Below, piece after piece: positions 1 to 10,340 of a stretch of 39,883 nt of DNA (within the stretch, counting starts at the first letter, position 1; each line of letters begins with the position of its first letter). Source of the stretch: Rhodothermus sp. Lineage in GTDB: Bacteria; Bacteroidota; Rhodothermia; Rhodothermales; Rhodothermaceae. The notes beneath the pieces are model-generated. The model was given only the letters and a program-made list of their open reading frames with translations, was not told the DNA's origin and did not search any database. Location: positions 1 to 39,883 of the forward strand of contig WFPM01000233.1 in assembly GCA_015487635.1 (NCBI GenBank), given 5' to 3'. The position numbers and the translations under genes were made by a program.

Positions 1-649
1 CGCGGCGTTTGCCGACTGGCCGCCGCATGCCGCGACGCCTCGCTTTGCGGCCGAAGCCGCTCCGCAGCCGCCGGACCGCGTCCAGATCCACATGCCGGAT
101 CGGCAGAATCTGGACGTGCTCATGGGTCATGCCGTGCCGCTCCGGCGCCAGCATCCCGATTACATCCCGCTTTACGTGGGCACCTACATCCTGGGCGGCA
201 ACTTCTCGGCCCGCCTGATGGCGACCGTCCGCGACGAACAGGGGCTGACCTACGGCATCCACGCCGCCCTGGAAGGGATCTCGACGGAGCACGATGGCCA
301 CTTCGAAATCGAGGTAACGCTCAGCCGGGAGCGGCTGGAGGAAGGCATAGCTGCCACGCTGGCCCAGGTGCGCCGCTTCGTGGAGGAGGGCGTGACCGAA
401 GCGGAACTGGCCGAAAAAAAAGACACGCTGACCGGACTGTTTCAGACCGGCCTGAGCACGACGGCCGGGCTGGCCACGGCGCTGCTGATCAACATCGAAC
501 GCGGCTTCGGGCCCGGTTACCTGGATCGCTATCCGGAGGAAATCCGTGCCGTCACGCGCCGGCAGGTCAACGACGCCGTGCAGCGCTATCTGCATCCAGA
601 AGCACTACACAGCGTGATATCGGGTAGCGTAGCCAAGTTTATTTATTGA
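1..649 (+). CDS. M16 family zinc peptidase, C-terminal part (partial at left edge)
   Basis: The frame is open from base 2 and runs off the left edge, so only the last ~215 residues are seen. The sequence resembles the non-catalytic C-terminal domain of M16 (insulinase/processing-peptidase) proteins: a NFSARLMATVRDEQGLTYGI-like stretch followed by long amphipathic helices and a closing helix with RRQVNDAVQRYLHPE. In this family that half closes the clamshell over the peptide, while the HxxEH zinc site lies in the N-terminal half, which is outside the window. The last ten or so residues (SGSVAKFIY) are untypical of the family and coincide with a drop from GC-rich to AT-rich sequence, so the natural C-terminus may have been clipped when the adjacent accessory block arrived. 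Family assignment is fairly secure; substrate is unknown. Confidence 0.85.
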   Translation, partial: AAFADWPPHAATPRFAAEAAPQPPDRVQIHMPDRQNLDVLMGHAVPLRRQHPDYIPLYVGTYILGGNFSARLMATVRDEQGLTYGIHAALEGISTEHDGHFEIEVTLSRERLEEGIAATLAQVRRFVEEGVTEAELAEKKDTLTGLFQTGLSTTAGLATALLINIERGFGPGYLDRYPEEIRAVTRRQVNDAVQRYLHPEALHSVISGSVAKFIY

Positions 650-732
650 ATTTTCAAAATTCATCTCTTGACAGAACAGAGAGACCTTATTATCACAAAC
701 GAGGAAATGTTAAACACATACCTGTTTCAGCC

Positions 733-942
733 ATGCGGAAAGCGTTCATTATGCTTGTGGGGTCGCTTATTTTCTTGGGTGCAGCGCTGCTCTGGCCAGC
801 TCGTGATAGTGTCAGTGCAGGGTTCTGTGAGCAGGATGAATGTGAGTTGGGTTTGTGGTGTGAAGATAATTCACCCAATGAAACGTTGTGTGATGTGCTG
901 CCTGATGGAGGGTGTGATACGCGAGGATGCTCTCAAGAGTAA
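733..942 (+). CDS. Small secreted six-cysteine protein
   Basis: A 69-residue protein. Residues 1-29 form a classic signal peptide (MRK, hydrophobic LVGSLIFLGAALLW, then SVSA). The mature ~40 residues are acidic and carry six cysteines (FC, EC, WC, LC, GC, GC), suggesting up to three disulfides. I chose the ATG at 733 because it places the charged start right before the hydrophobic segment; an in-frame ATG at 646 would bury it. The 3' end overlaps the next gene by 16 nt, arguing for co-transcription. Small secreted peptides next to 6-bladed propeller lipoproteins are known in Bacteroidota (NVEALA-type leader families), but this sequence lacks that signature. Function unknown; it could be an exported peptide handled by the neighbouring propeller and thioredoxin-like proteins. 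Confidence 0.6.
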   Translation: MRKAFIMLVGSLIFLGAALLWPARDSVSAGFCEQDECELGLWCEDNSPNETLCDVLPDGGCDTRGCSQE

Positions 943-2090
943 CGAGATCAAGAAGAAGCTGGATAATTAAGGGGTTGTTGTTGTCTTGTTTAGTGGGGGG
1001 GATTGTAGCGTGTCATGAGAAAGAGAGACGATCTTTACTATCGGAAGGTCGTCGACATCCAGATATTGCTTTATTGCGAGAGTCATTTAACTGGACAATT
1101 GTGTCGCATCCATCTGGGAGAGATTCTTCCTTGAGGCACTTTGTTGAACGGTTGCGTGCTGCAAGAAGAAAGTGGCGGGTAGGAGAGTGGTCAGGAGAGT
1201 TTTCATGGGCTATGTTTGGAAGGGTTGCCCAGGTAGTACAGGATCGATGGGGGCGGATCTTTGTGCTGGATCGTGGTAATGCAGAAGTTCGTGTATTTAG
1301 CCCAGAAGGACAATATTTGTTCACAATAGGAAAGGCAGGGGAAGGTCCCGGAGAATTCATAGATCCAGAATTTATCGCTATAGATAGTTATGATTCATTA
1401 TACGTATTAGATCAAGGAATAAAAGTTAATATCTTTGCATTTAATAAGATCTCTTATGTGTTCAGGAGGTATTTTATATTGCAGAATAGGGCAAGGTCAT
1501 GGTGTGTTAATGATTCTCTTGTATTTATAAACATTTCTTCAACTCAAAAAGATTCTCTCATTCATGTATATAATAAAAATGGTGAATTAATAGGAAAGTT
1601 TGGATATCTAAATTATAACTCTAACAATCCTTTAGTTTTGAATTATATTAATCGAGGATTAATGTTATGCAATAGAGATAAAATATTCTTACTATTTGAA
1701 TTTCTTCCTATAATAAAAGTGTATGATTTTAAGGGGAACTTACTCTGGCAGGTTTATATTCAAAATCTTAATCTTAAGGGATTTACTGAAGGAAAAGAGG
1801 GAAATATCCTGTTTACAGGAAAGATCGATAAGAATTTTACAGATATAATCTGGGGGTTTAATAAATTTGATAACATATTAATGGTTCAATACATTTCTTT
1901 ACCTTATAGTAACTCGAATCTTGCCGAATTGTTCGAGAAATCTAAAACTTTTATTATTTTGATAAATATATATGATATGAATTCAATTATAGATACACTT
2001 GGCTTTAGAAAAATATTTATAAATACAGATTCATCATTAATTGCTCAGGAATATGAAGAAATTCCCCATATATCTTACTATTCGTATTGA
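927..2090 (+). CDS. 6-bladed beta-propeller lipoprotein
   Basis: 387 residues. The N-terminus is a lipoprotein signal: basic RSRRS, hydrophobic core, and a lipobox IVAC with cysteine near residue 29. The body has NHL/6-bladed propeller blades, best seen around residues 108-160: RWGRIFVLDRGNAEVRVFSPEG, then IGKAGEGPGEF, then DSLYVLDQG. The GxxGxGPGEF loop is characteristic of this Bacteroidota family. The later blades are Asn/Ile/Lys-rich and encoded by strongly AT-rich DNA (about 1380-2100), unlike the GC-rich chromosome. The start at 927 follows a GAGG-like ribosome site inside the upstream gene's end; the 3' end overlaps the next gene by 38 nt. Probably a periplasm-facing or surface-exposed binding scaffold; ligand unknown. 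Confidence 0.78.
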   Translation: MLSRVTRSRRSWIIKGLLLSCLVGGIVACHEKERRSLLSEGRRHPDIALLRESFNWTIVSHPSGRDSSLRHFVERLRAARRKWRVGEWSGEFSWAMFGRVAQVVQDRWGRIFVLDRGNAEVRVFSPEGQYLFTIGKAGEGPGEFIDPEFIAIDSYDSLYVLDQGIKVNIFAFNKISYVFRRYFILQNRARSWCVNDSLVFINISSTQKDSLIHVYNKNGELIGKFGYLNYNSNNPLVLNYINRGLMLCNRDKIFLLFEFLPIIKVYDFKGNLLWQVYIQNLNLKGFTEGKEGNILFTGKIDKNFTDIIWGFNKFDNILMVQYISLPYSNSNLAELFEKSKTFIILINIYDMNSIIDTLGFRKIFINTDSSLIAQEYEEIPHISYYSY

Positions 2091-2646
2091 TCTGATTAAG
2101 GTAACTATTTATTTTGTTAGTTTGATATCTATGGGAGTAGGGAGTTATCTGTGGTATCAAAAATTATTTTCAAATCATGATCACATAGAAACGATAAATT
2201 TCAATGAAAGCTTTCCTCGTCTGGTGCTGGTTTATATTGGTTCTCCCACCTGTGGTCCTTCCAATCATCCTATGCTACCCCAGTTATTGCGCACTATGCG
2301 GTCGCACCTGAGCTCGCGAATACTTCGGTACCAGATTGGCTTTCATCAGGTAGGTATTGCCATCGGAGCTTCTCCCAAGGATGGATTACAGCATCTGGAA
2401 AAAATGGGACCTTTTGATGAACTCGGCATTGGTGGACAATGGAAAAATCTCGCGTTTCGATGGATAAAAGATCAGGTCGGCGGGGCTACAGTCACGCCCC
2501 AGATTGTGCTATACTGGGAAGAGAATCACGGACTCCGTTTGGTATTGCGGTTGGTTGGTATTGATCAGATTCGTCAATGGGTTAAAAGGAGTATGCCGTT
2601 GCCTTTCTTAGATCACCGTTTCGGAGACATGGAGCAATCGTCTTAA
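2053..2646 (+). CDS. Membrane-anchored thioredoxin-like protein with TCGPS motif
   Basis: 197 residues from the ATG at 2053; an in-frame TTG at 2041 is the alternative start. One N-terminal membrane segment (about residues 8-35) is followed by an extracytoplasmic domain. That domain begins LVLVYIGSPTCGPSNHP, laid out like the thioredoxin strand-CGPC-helix core but with the second cysteine replaced by serine (CGPS). A conserved-looking VTPQIVLYWE further on resembles the cis-proline loop (TP) and the following strand. A single-cysteine thioredoxin fold could act as an isomerase or thiol-tethering protein rather than an oxidase. It overlaps the propeller gene and lies two genes from the six-cysteine peptide, so a role with that peptide's disulfides is plausible but unproven. 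Fold assignment is moderate. Confidence 0.55.
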   Translation: MKKFPIYLTIRIDLIKVTIYFVSLISMGVGSYLWYQKLFSNHDHIETINFNESFPRLVLVYIGSPTCGPSNHPMLPQLLRTMRSHLSSRILRYQIGFHQVGIAIGASPKDGLQHLEKMGPFDELGIGGQWKNLAFRWIKDQVGGATVTPQIVLYWEENHGLRLVLRLVGIDQIRQWVKRSMPLPFLDHRFGDMEQSS

Positions 2647-2918
2647 GTAGACGCAGGTTATGACCTTTCTTACAAAGGCACAAAAGCTCCTTTAAGTCAA
2701 CAGTTCAGGCCTACATGCCGAAACTACACGAGTGATCAGCATAGTTCGGATGCGGTGAGCGGGCGTCAGCAATTGTCTCAGCAGAGCAGTGCTATGTTGG
2801 GCGCGTGACGATCTGGCTGGCCGAGTGACTTGCTTTGGAGCCGTTGCCGTGTTTTTGGCAGACAAGCACCTTGCGAATTTCAGAATGTGAACCGGTAAAA
2901 GATTAGACAGGTCTGAGT

Positions 2919-4046
2919 ATGATAAATATCCGGATAACAAGGGCATATCTCGTCTATCTTTTAATGTTGATTCTGATTGGATGTGGGGGGAAAGAGCCCG
3001 GCCCGGCACGGCCGTCCATGCAGGGGCCTTACGACCTGGGCGAGCTTGGCAAAAAGGATCATGTTGTACTGTTCGACTCATTGAGGTATGGAGATCGTCG
3101 CGTTTTCTTGGAGCAGAATGTTCCCGAAAGTTTCATGGCATTTCCTATGGATTATCTTATAGATGATTCTTTGATATACATTCTTGATGGACAGACGCCG
3201 GTCAAAGTTTTTGATAAGCAGGGAAATTTTGTCAGCGTATTGGGAGGACATGGCGAAGGACCAGGTGAATATCTGGCAGCTGGACAGGTATTTAAATGCC
3301 ATGATATGATCGGGGTTTATGATATGGTTGGAAACCGATTTGTCTTTTACAGAGATCTTGAATATGTATATGGATTTTCATTTTACACGGGAGGTAATTT
3401 ATTTGACGATCCCGTATGTCATGACCGGTATATTTATATCTCGGTACGTGGATTTACACCGGAATGGCCTTATCATCTCCTGAAAATTGATACCACGGGA
3501 AATGTTTTGAAAGCCGCATTCTATATGCGTGATCAATATTATGCTTACTTTCTGACAGGGTTATTTTATGCACAGTTATTTGAAGGGGAAAAGGGAATTG
3601 CTCTGGCGCATGCGCTTTATAAGAGGATTTTTTATTTCGATTACGATCTGGATAGTTTGTATTCAGCGCCACTCGTCATGCCCCCTCGTTGTGCAGCATG
3701 GCAATGGCCTGAAAGAAGCGAGATCGATATAGGAGATGAGAACGAAGTGAATACACTACGGGCGCTGGTAAATAGGCAGGCACCCTGTGTATTTGTCAGT
3801 GTGTTTCCTTATAGAAAATACATGGTGTATAATTATCTTGTTGGGGAGAATGTAGACACAAAACTACCCATTTCCATTGTGTATGATCCTGAAGATAATT
3901 CGAGGGTTTATCTTGTAGGTAGCGGAAGGATATATATCCGGGAGGATGAGTGGAGTGAATGCGGTGGTGATATGGAATTTCGCGTGTACTGTGATTTTTT
4001 CCAGATCGACCTGAGCAAAGCGAAGGCGCGCCTGGCTGACCGGTAG
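2919..4046 (+). CDS. Second 6-bladed beta-propeller lipoprotein
   Basis: 375 residues. Lipoprotein signal with hydrophobic YLVYLLMLILI and lipobox LIGC near residue 21. Blade signatures include DSLIYILDGQTPVKVFDKQG and VLGGHGEGPGEY (residues ~85-115), the same GxGPGEY family loop as in the gene at 927. The two are clearly related by motif but diverged over most of their length. Cysteines occur in the C-terminal half (e.g. SECGGDMEFRVYC). The 272 bases between this gene and the preceding one (2647-2918) contain no peptide gene or terminator that I can recognise, so unlike the first propeller it lacks an adjacent cysteine-rich peptide. Role inferred only from family: an envelope lipoprotein, probably a ligand or peptide-binding scaffold. 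Confidence 0.78.
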   Translation: MINIRITRAYLVYLLMLILIGCGGKEPGPARPSMQGPYDLGELGKKDHVVLFDSLRYGDRRVFLEQNVPESFMAFPMDYLIDDSLIYILDGQTPVKVFDKQGNFVSVLGGHGEGPGEYLAAGQVFKCHDMIGVYDMVGNRFVFYRDLEYVYGFSFYTGGNLFDDPVCHDRYIYISVRGFTPEWPYHLLKIDTTGNVLKAAFYMRDQYYAYFLTGLFYAQLFEGEKGIALAHALYKRIFYFDYDLDSLYSAPLVMPPRCAAWQWPERSEIDIGDENEVNTLRALVNRQAPCVFVSVFPYRKYMVYNYLVGENVDTKLPISIVYDPEDNSRVYLVGSGRIYIREDEWSECGGDMEFRVYCDFFQIDLSKAKARLADR

Positions 4047-4092
4047 CCTTTGGGTGCAGATTGCAGCAGCCGGGCCGGCCGGTCATAAATAA

Positions 4093-4134
4093 ACGCAGCA
4101 GGCCCGCCCCCTTGCGAGAGCGGACCTGCTGCGT
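4093..4134 (-). terminator. Hairpin terminator downstream of the AP2-like gene
   Basis: A perfect 10-bp stem (ACGCAGCAGG/CCTGCTGCGT), extended after one mismatch by CCGC/GCGG. Read on the minus strand it is followed by a T-rich GTTTATTTATG tract, which fits a factor-independent terminator for the minus-strand gene ending at 4220. On the plus strand no T-run follows, so it would act only weakly for the propeller gene ending at 4046. Confidence 0.55.
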
Positions 4135-4219
4135 CCCCATCCACGAGAACACGGGCCTTGCGTGTTCTGCTTCAGGTATCGGCCGGAAGCCGGAAAACTT
4201 AAGCGTCCGCTGCCAAAAA

Positions 4220-4765
4220 TTACCGGGCCGTGCGGGTTTCCCGATACAGTTTTTCCAGGGCGGGCAGCGCGCGCCGCACCATCTCTTCCACGCTCAGCCC
4301 CCGGTTAGCCCGCACCTCGTAGAGTTTGCGGCAGACCAGCTCGAGCGCCCCTTGGAGCCCGTGCGCTTCGATGCTCCGGCTGGTGGCGCGACGACGGCCG
4401 TCGGCATCGATCCAGTATCCCTGCACATAGGGGCGACGGATGCCCTGCCGCGTCACCTTGACACTGAAGCCGATCCCGATCACGCCGGAGCGATTGATCG
4501 ACTCGGCCGCCTTGCGACGCACCTCCGGCGTGCGCAACCGGGCGGTAGGATTGATGGGTGGGGGCAACTCCTTCAGCAGCCGATCCCGGTAAGCCAGCGC
4601 CGCTTCGAAGGCTTTTTCCGGGGAGCCGTACTTCTTGTCGGAGAAGAACTGGGTATAGGACTGATGCTGCCGCTGAATGCGCACCTGCCAGCCGTGGGTG
4701 GCGTGCACATCAATACGAAAAATGTTGCGTGCCTTTCTGGCTAAGGCTCCTTTTTTTAAAGACAT
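4220..4765 (-). CDS. Protein with two AP2-like DNA-binding modules
   Basis: 181 residues, very basic. Residues ~12-65 (NIFRIDVHATHGWQVRIQRQ ... KYGSPEKAFEAALAYRD) follow the AP2/ERF layout: three short strands with a central W-x-V-R-I, then an amphipathic helix opening with an EKAFEAALAYRD-type motif. Residues ~95-150 repeat a related pattern (GIGFSVKV ... YVQGYWIDADGRRRATSRSI ... GALELVCRKLYE). The start at 4765 is supported by an AGGGGG ribosome site a few bases upstream. Bacterial AP2 modules are usually found in homing endonucleases or phage/integrase-type proteins, and no nuclease motif is visible here. A DNA-binding regulator or remnant of a mobile-element protein is likely; the target is unknown. 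Confidence 0.6.
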   Translation of the reverse strand: MSLKKGALARKARNIFRIDVHATHGWQVRIQRQHQSYTQFFSDKKYGSPEKAFEAALAYRDRLLKELPPPINPTARLRTPEVRRKAAESINRSGVIGIGFSVKVTRQGIRRPYVQGYWIDADGRRRATSRSIEAHGLQGALELVCRKLYEVRANRGLSVEEMVRRALPALEKLYRETRTAR

Positions 4766-4955
4766 GATCCCCCTGGCCGCTGGTGAACATAACCCGATTC
4801 ATCGCTGAAGGCGGCTCCGTGCATCGTGGCGGGACAGCACCGGAATTTATGTATAAAACTTGTTACATTCAATAGGGCAATGAAAGAAAATTACGGCCCG
4901 AGAGCGCTTCCAAAATCCAGGGAGGCTTTGCGCCAGCGGCCACTTCGGACCTACC

Positions 4956-6143
4956 TTGCTGAAAATCGACCGATTTCCTTTGGGCTTAATACTGCAACCG
5001 GTGCGTACCGGATGGTTATGCCTGGTCGTATGCTTGCTCTGGGGATACGTCCGAGAGCAGCCGGTTCCGTCTTATCGGGTGGTGGGCTATCTGTACGGGC
5101 CGCGCATGGACAGCCTGCCGGCGCTGAACCTTTCCGGTCTGACCCACCTGAACTATGCCTTTGCCAATGTGCGTCCCGACGGGCGGGTCGTGCTGGAGAC
5201 GCCGGCCGACAGCGTGCGGTTACGCCGGTTGGAGCGGCTACGGGGCGCGTCGGGGCCCCGGTTGCTGCTCTCGATAGGCGGCTGGACGTGGTCCGACTAC
5301 TTTTCGGACGCAGCGCTGACCGAGGCGTCTCGCCGGCGCTTTGCGGAGAGCGCGTGCTCGTTACTGGTGGCCTTTAATCTGGACGGGCTGGATATCGACT
5401 GGGAGTATCCGGGCCAGCAGGGCGAGGACAATGTGTACCGGGCGGAGGACCGGGAGAATTTCACGCGGTTGCTGGCGGCGGTGCGGACGATGCTGGACTC
5501 GCTGGGGCAGGAGCAGGGGCGGTCGTATTTGCTGACGATTGCGGCGGCGGCCGGTCCGGAATACCTGGCCCATGTGGAGATCGGGCAGGTACAGTCGCTG
5601 GTGGATTTTATCAATCTGATGACGTATGATTTCCACGGAAGCTGGACGCCGCACACGGGGCATCACGCGAACCTGTATCCGTCGTCGCTGGATCCGGAGG
5701 GGATTTCGGTAGAGAGTGCCGTGCGGCGTTATCTGGCGGCCGGCGTGCCGGGAGAGAAGCTGGTGGTCGGGGTGCCGTTCTACGGGCGGGGATGGCGCGG
5801 CGTGCAGCCGGAGCATCGCGGACGCTATCAGCCCTACGCGGCGGCGCTTGGGGAGGAGCTATCGTTTGCTACCCTGGAGCGCGACTACATTGGTCGAAAT
5901 GGTTTTGGGCGCTACTGGGACGCGGAAGCGCGGGCGCCGTATCTGTGGCATGCGGCGGAGCGGGTCTTTATTTCCTATGAGGATGCGCAGTCGCTGGCCG
6001 AGAAGGTGGCCTACGTGTGGGCGTATCGGGCGTATCGGCTGGGAGGCCTGATGTTCTGGGAATACAGCGGGGATGCCGGAGGGGTTTTGCGGTGTGTTCT
6101 GGCTTCAATAAATCCGTTATTGCAATGCAAAGAAGAGAGCTGA
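4956..6143 (+). CDS. GH18 chitinase, exported
   Basis: 395 residues from a TTG at 4956; a GTG at 5001 is an equally possible start and leaves a tighter signal sequence (RTGWLCLVVCLLWG). The glycoside hydrolase 18 barrel is unmistakable: LLLSIGGW (strand 3, ~res 103-110), DGLDIDWEYP with the catalytic Glu at ~res 150, INLMTYDFHG (~res 217-226), VVGVPFYGRGW, and a final LGGLMFWEYSGD. These give substrate-assisted endo-hydrolysis of beta-1,4-GlcNAc polymers with retention. Length suits a single catalytic domain without a binding module. A thermostable GH18 chitinase is known from Rhodothermus marinus. The 3' end overlaps the glycosylasparaginase gene by 19 nt, so the two are translationally linked and likely function together on GlcNAc-containing glycans or glycopeptides. 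Confidence 0.92.
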   Translation: MLKIDRFPLGLILQPVRTGWLCLVVCLLWGYVREQPVPSYRVVGYLYGPRMDSLPALNLSGLTHLNYAFANVRPDGRVVLETPADSVRLRRLERLRGASGPRLLLSIGGWTWSDYFSDAALTEASRRRFAESACSLLVAFNLDGLDIDWEYPGQQGEDNVYRAEDRENFTRLLAAVRTMLDSLGQEQGRSYLLTIAAAAGPEYLAHVEIGQVQSLVDFINLMTYDFHGSWTPHTGHHANLYPSSLDPEGISVESAVRRYLAAGVPGEKLVVGVPFYGRGWRGVQPEHRGRYQPYAAALGEELSFATLERDYIGRNGFGRYWDAEARAPYLWHAAERVFISYEDAQSLAEKVAYVWAYRAYRLGGLMFWEYSGDAGGVLRCVLASINPLLQCKEES

Positions 6144-7111
6144 TTCGACTGGGCGTAGCGTCCGGTTTACTGGGGTTGCTGGGGCTTCGGTGTTCATCGG
6201 CTTCAAAACTCCGGTTGCCGGTGGCCGTGGCTACCTGGAATCACGGACGACAGGCGGTCGAAATGGCCTGGCAGACACTCCGGCAGGGAGGCAGCCTGCT
6301 GGATGCCGTGGAAGCCGGCGTGCGGGTCGTCGAAGCGGATCCGAACGTGCGGACGGTCGGTCTGGGCGGCTATCCGGATGCTACCGGTCGGGTTACGCTG
6401 GACGCGTCGATCATGGAGGGCACCGGCCGCTGTGGGGCCGTGGCCTTTCTGGAGGGCTTTCTGCATCCGGTCTCGGTAGCCCGACGTGTGATGGAAAAGA
6501 CACCGCACGTCTTTCTGGTGGGCGAAGGAGCCCGGGCTTTCGCTCTGGAAGAAGGTTTCGAAGAAGTGAACCTGCTGACGCCGGAGGCCGAGCAGGACTG
6601 GCTTCGCTGGAAGGAGCAGCAGAATACACCGGCTCCGCCGCCGCCCAATCTCGAAAACACCAACCGCATCGATGTTGACAACCACGACACGGTCGGGTTG
6701 TTGATGGCCGATGCGACGGGTCGCCTGGCCGGGGCCTGCTCCACCAGCGGGGCCGCTTTCAAGATGCGGGGGCGCGTGGGCGACTCACCGATCATCGGCG
6801 CCGGGCTGTTCGTGGACAACGAGGTGGGGGCAGCCTGTGCGACCGGCTGGGGCGAGGGGGTCATTCGGATTGCCGGATCGCATCTGATCGTGGAACTGAT
6901 GCGGCAGGGTGACGATCCGACAATTGCCTGCCGGAAGGCCGTCGTGCGCTATCGCGCCAGAACGAGCGACGACACGCTGCAGGTGGCTTTTCTGGCGCTT
7001 CGGCGCGACGGGGCCATCGGCGCCTACAGCCTGCTGCCCGGCTTTACCTATGCTGTGAAAGAGGCGGGCCGGAAGGTCCGCCTGCAGCAGGCGCCCAGCC
7101 TGCTCTCCTGA
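6125..7111 (+). CDS. N4-(beta-N-acetylglucosaminyl)-L-asparaginase (glycosylasparaginase)
   Basis: 328 residues. An Ntn-hydrolase that cleaves the GlcNAc-Asn bond of N-glycoproteins after autocleavage into alpha and beta chains. The cleavage site and nucleophile are visible as NHDTVGLL with Thr ~189, and the substrate pocket as RGRVGDSPIIGAG and CATGWGE. A linker rich in proline (APPPPN) sits before the cleavage site, as expected for the flexible end of the alpha chain. The N-terminus MQRRELIRLG plus hydrophobic LLGLLGL looks like a twin-arginine-type export signal, as in the Flavobacterium periplasmic enzyme. Start at 6125 was preferred over upstream in-frame codons because those lie deep in the chitinase gene and would precede the RR signal by 36 residues. 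Overlaps the chitinase gene by 19 nt. Confidence 0.9.
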   Translation: MQRRELIRLGVASGLLGLLGLRCSSASKLRLPVAVATWNHGRQAVEMAWQTLRQGGSLLDAVEAGVRVVEADPNVRTVGLGGYPDATGRVTLDASIMEGTGRCGAVAFLEGFLHPVSVARRVMEKTPHVFLVGEGARAFALEEGFEEVNLLTPEAEQDWLRWKEQQNTPAPPPPNLENTNRIDVDNHDTVGLLMADATGRLAGACSTSGAAFKMRGRVGDSPIIGAGLFVDNEVGAACATGWGEGVIRIAGSHLIVELMRQGDDPTIACRKAVVRYRARTSDDTLQVAFLALRRDGAIGAYSLLPGFTYAVKEAGRKVRLQQAPSLLS

Positions 7112-7157
7112 AACCGAAAAGCGCCGGCCCTGCTCGGGGCCGGCGCTTTTCGGTTTC
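7110..7157. terminator. Bidirectional intrinsic terminator
   Basis: A perfect 21-bp inverted repeat (7110-7130 with 7137-7157) with a 6-nt loop, GC-rich at the core (GCGCCGGCCC) and closed by AAAACC/GGTTTT-type A/T ends on each side. It starts within the stop codon of the glycosylasparaginase gene and lies 14 bp from the stop of convergent clpC, so it can terminate both. Confidence 0.9.
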
Positions 7158-7170
7158 GTCATGGGCGCGA

Positions 7171-9723
<2,553 letters not shown>

Positions 9724-9863
9724 AACTACCGTTTTGCTTTAAAACACAGCCCTGATTGCCCTCAGGCAGCTTCAAGGCTGTTGCCGTGTGATCAGCGGGC
9801 CACAACGGACGGCCGACGCTGACCCTACGCTGTTAACCGAACCTTCGGAATGCAGTTCCTGAA

Positions 9864-9897
9864 CAAAAAACGCGGGGCGGCAACGCTTACCCCGCGT
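9864..9897 (-). terminator. Intrinsic terminator of the Fe-S carrier gene
   Basis: An 8-bp perfect stem ACGCGGGG/CCCCGCGT with a 12-nt loop. On the minus strand the stem runs directly into TTTTTTGTTC, the standard hairpin plus U-run. It lies 24 bp after the stop codon of the gene at 9921-10268 and should insulate that gene from clpC, which is on the same strand. Confidence 0.85.
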
Positions 9898-9920
9898 CTG
9901 CAGCCAGCTCGCGCTTCGTC

Positions 9921-10268
9921 TCAGACCGCAAAACTCGAGCCGCAGCCGCAGGTCTGGGTGGCGTTGGGATTGTTGAAAACGAAGCCCCGGGCATTGAGCC
10001 CGTCGTGGTAGTCAATCGTTGTGCCCATTAAATATAGGCCGTGACGGCGGTCCATGTAAATGGTAATGCCTTCAACCTCGAACTCCAGGTCGTACTCACG
10101 CTTGCGGTCGAAGCCCAGCAGATAGCTCATGCCCGAGCATCCGCCGCCCCGGACGCCCACTCGCAGCGCATAGCCTTCCGGAATCTGCTTGGTCTGCATG
10201 ATCTTCCGGATTTCCTGGGCCGCTCGGGGCGTCAACTTGATCGGAGCCTGCAGCGTGGTGGTGCTCAT
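9921..10268 (-). CDS. A-type iron-sulfur cluster carrier (IscA/SufA/ErpA family)
   Basis: 115 residues. The HesB/IscA fold is complete with the three cluster-binding cysteines: GGGCSGM (Cys44) and TCGCGSS (Cys107, Cys109). The LTPRAAQEI start of helix 1 and the FVFNNPNATQTCGCG end are hallmark. It delivers [2Fe-2S]/[4Fe-4S] clusters to apo-proteins in the cytoplasm. No iscS, iscU or suf genes lie in the window, so it stands alone as ErpA-type carriers often do; sequence alone does not decide among IscA, SufA and ErpA. Followed by a good terminator. Confidence 0.95.
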   Translation of the reverse strand: MSTTTLQAPIKLTPRAAQEIRKIMQTKQIPEGYALRVGVRGGGCSGMSYLLGFDRKREYDLEFEVEGITIYMDRRHGLYLMGTTIDYHDGLNARGFVFNNPNATQTCGCGSSFAV

Positions 10269-10340
10269 GGATCGCCGATAGCTTGCGGGAGTTTGGCAAG
10301 ACGCTGTTGAGAACGTACCGCAGGCATGGCTGTTCCGCGC

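Noticed and set aside
646-942. Longer 98-residue start for the cysteine-rich protein
   Set aside because: It would put 29 polar residues before a clear signal peptide; the ATG at 733 fits much better.
2692-3081. 129-residue minus-strand open frame across the gap before the second propeller
   Set aside because: It overlaps the signal region of a clear lipoprotein gene and lacks motifs; the gap itself shows nothing I can name.
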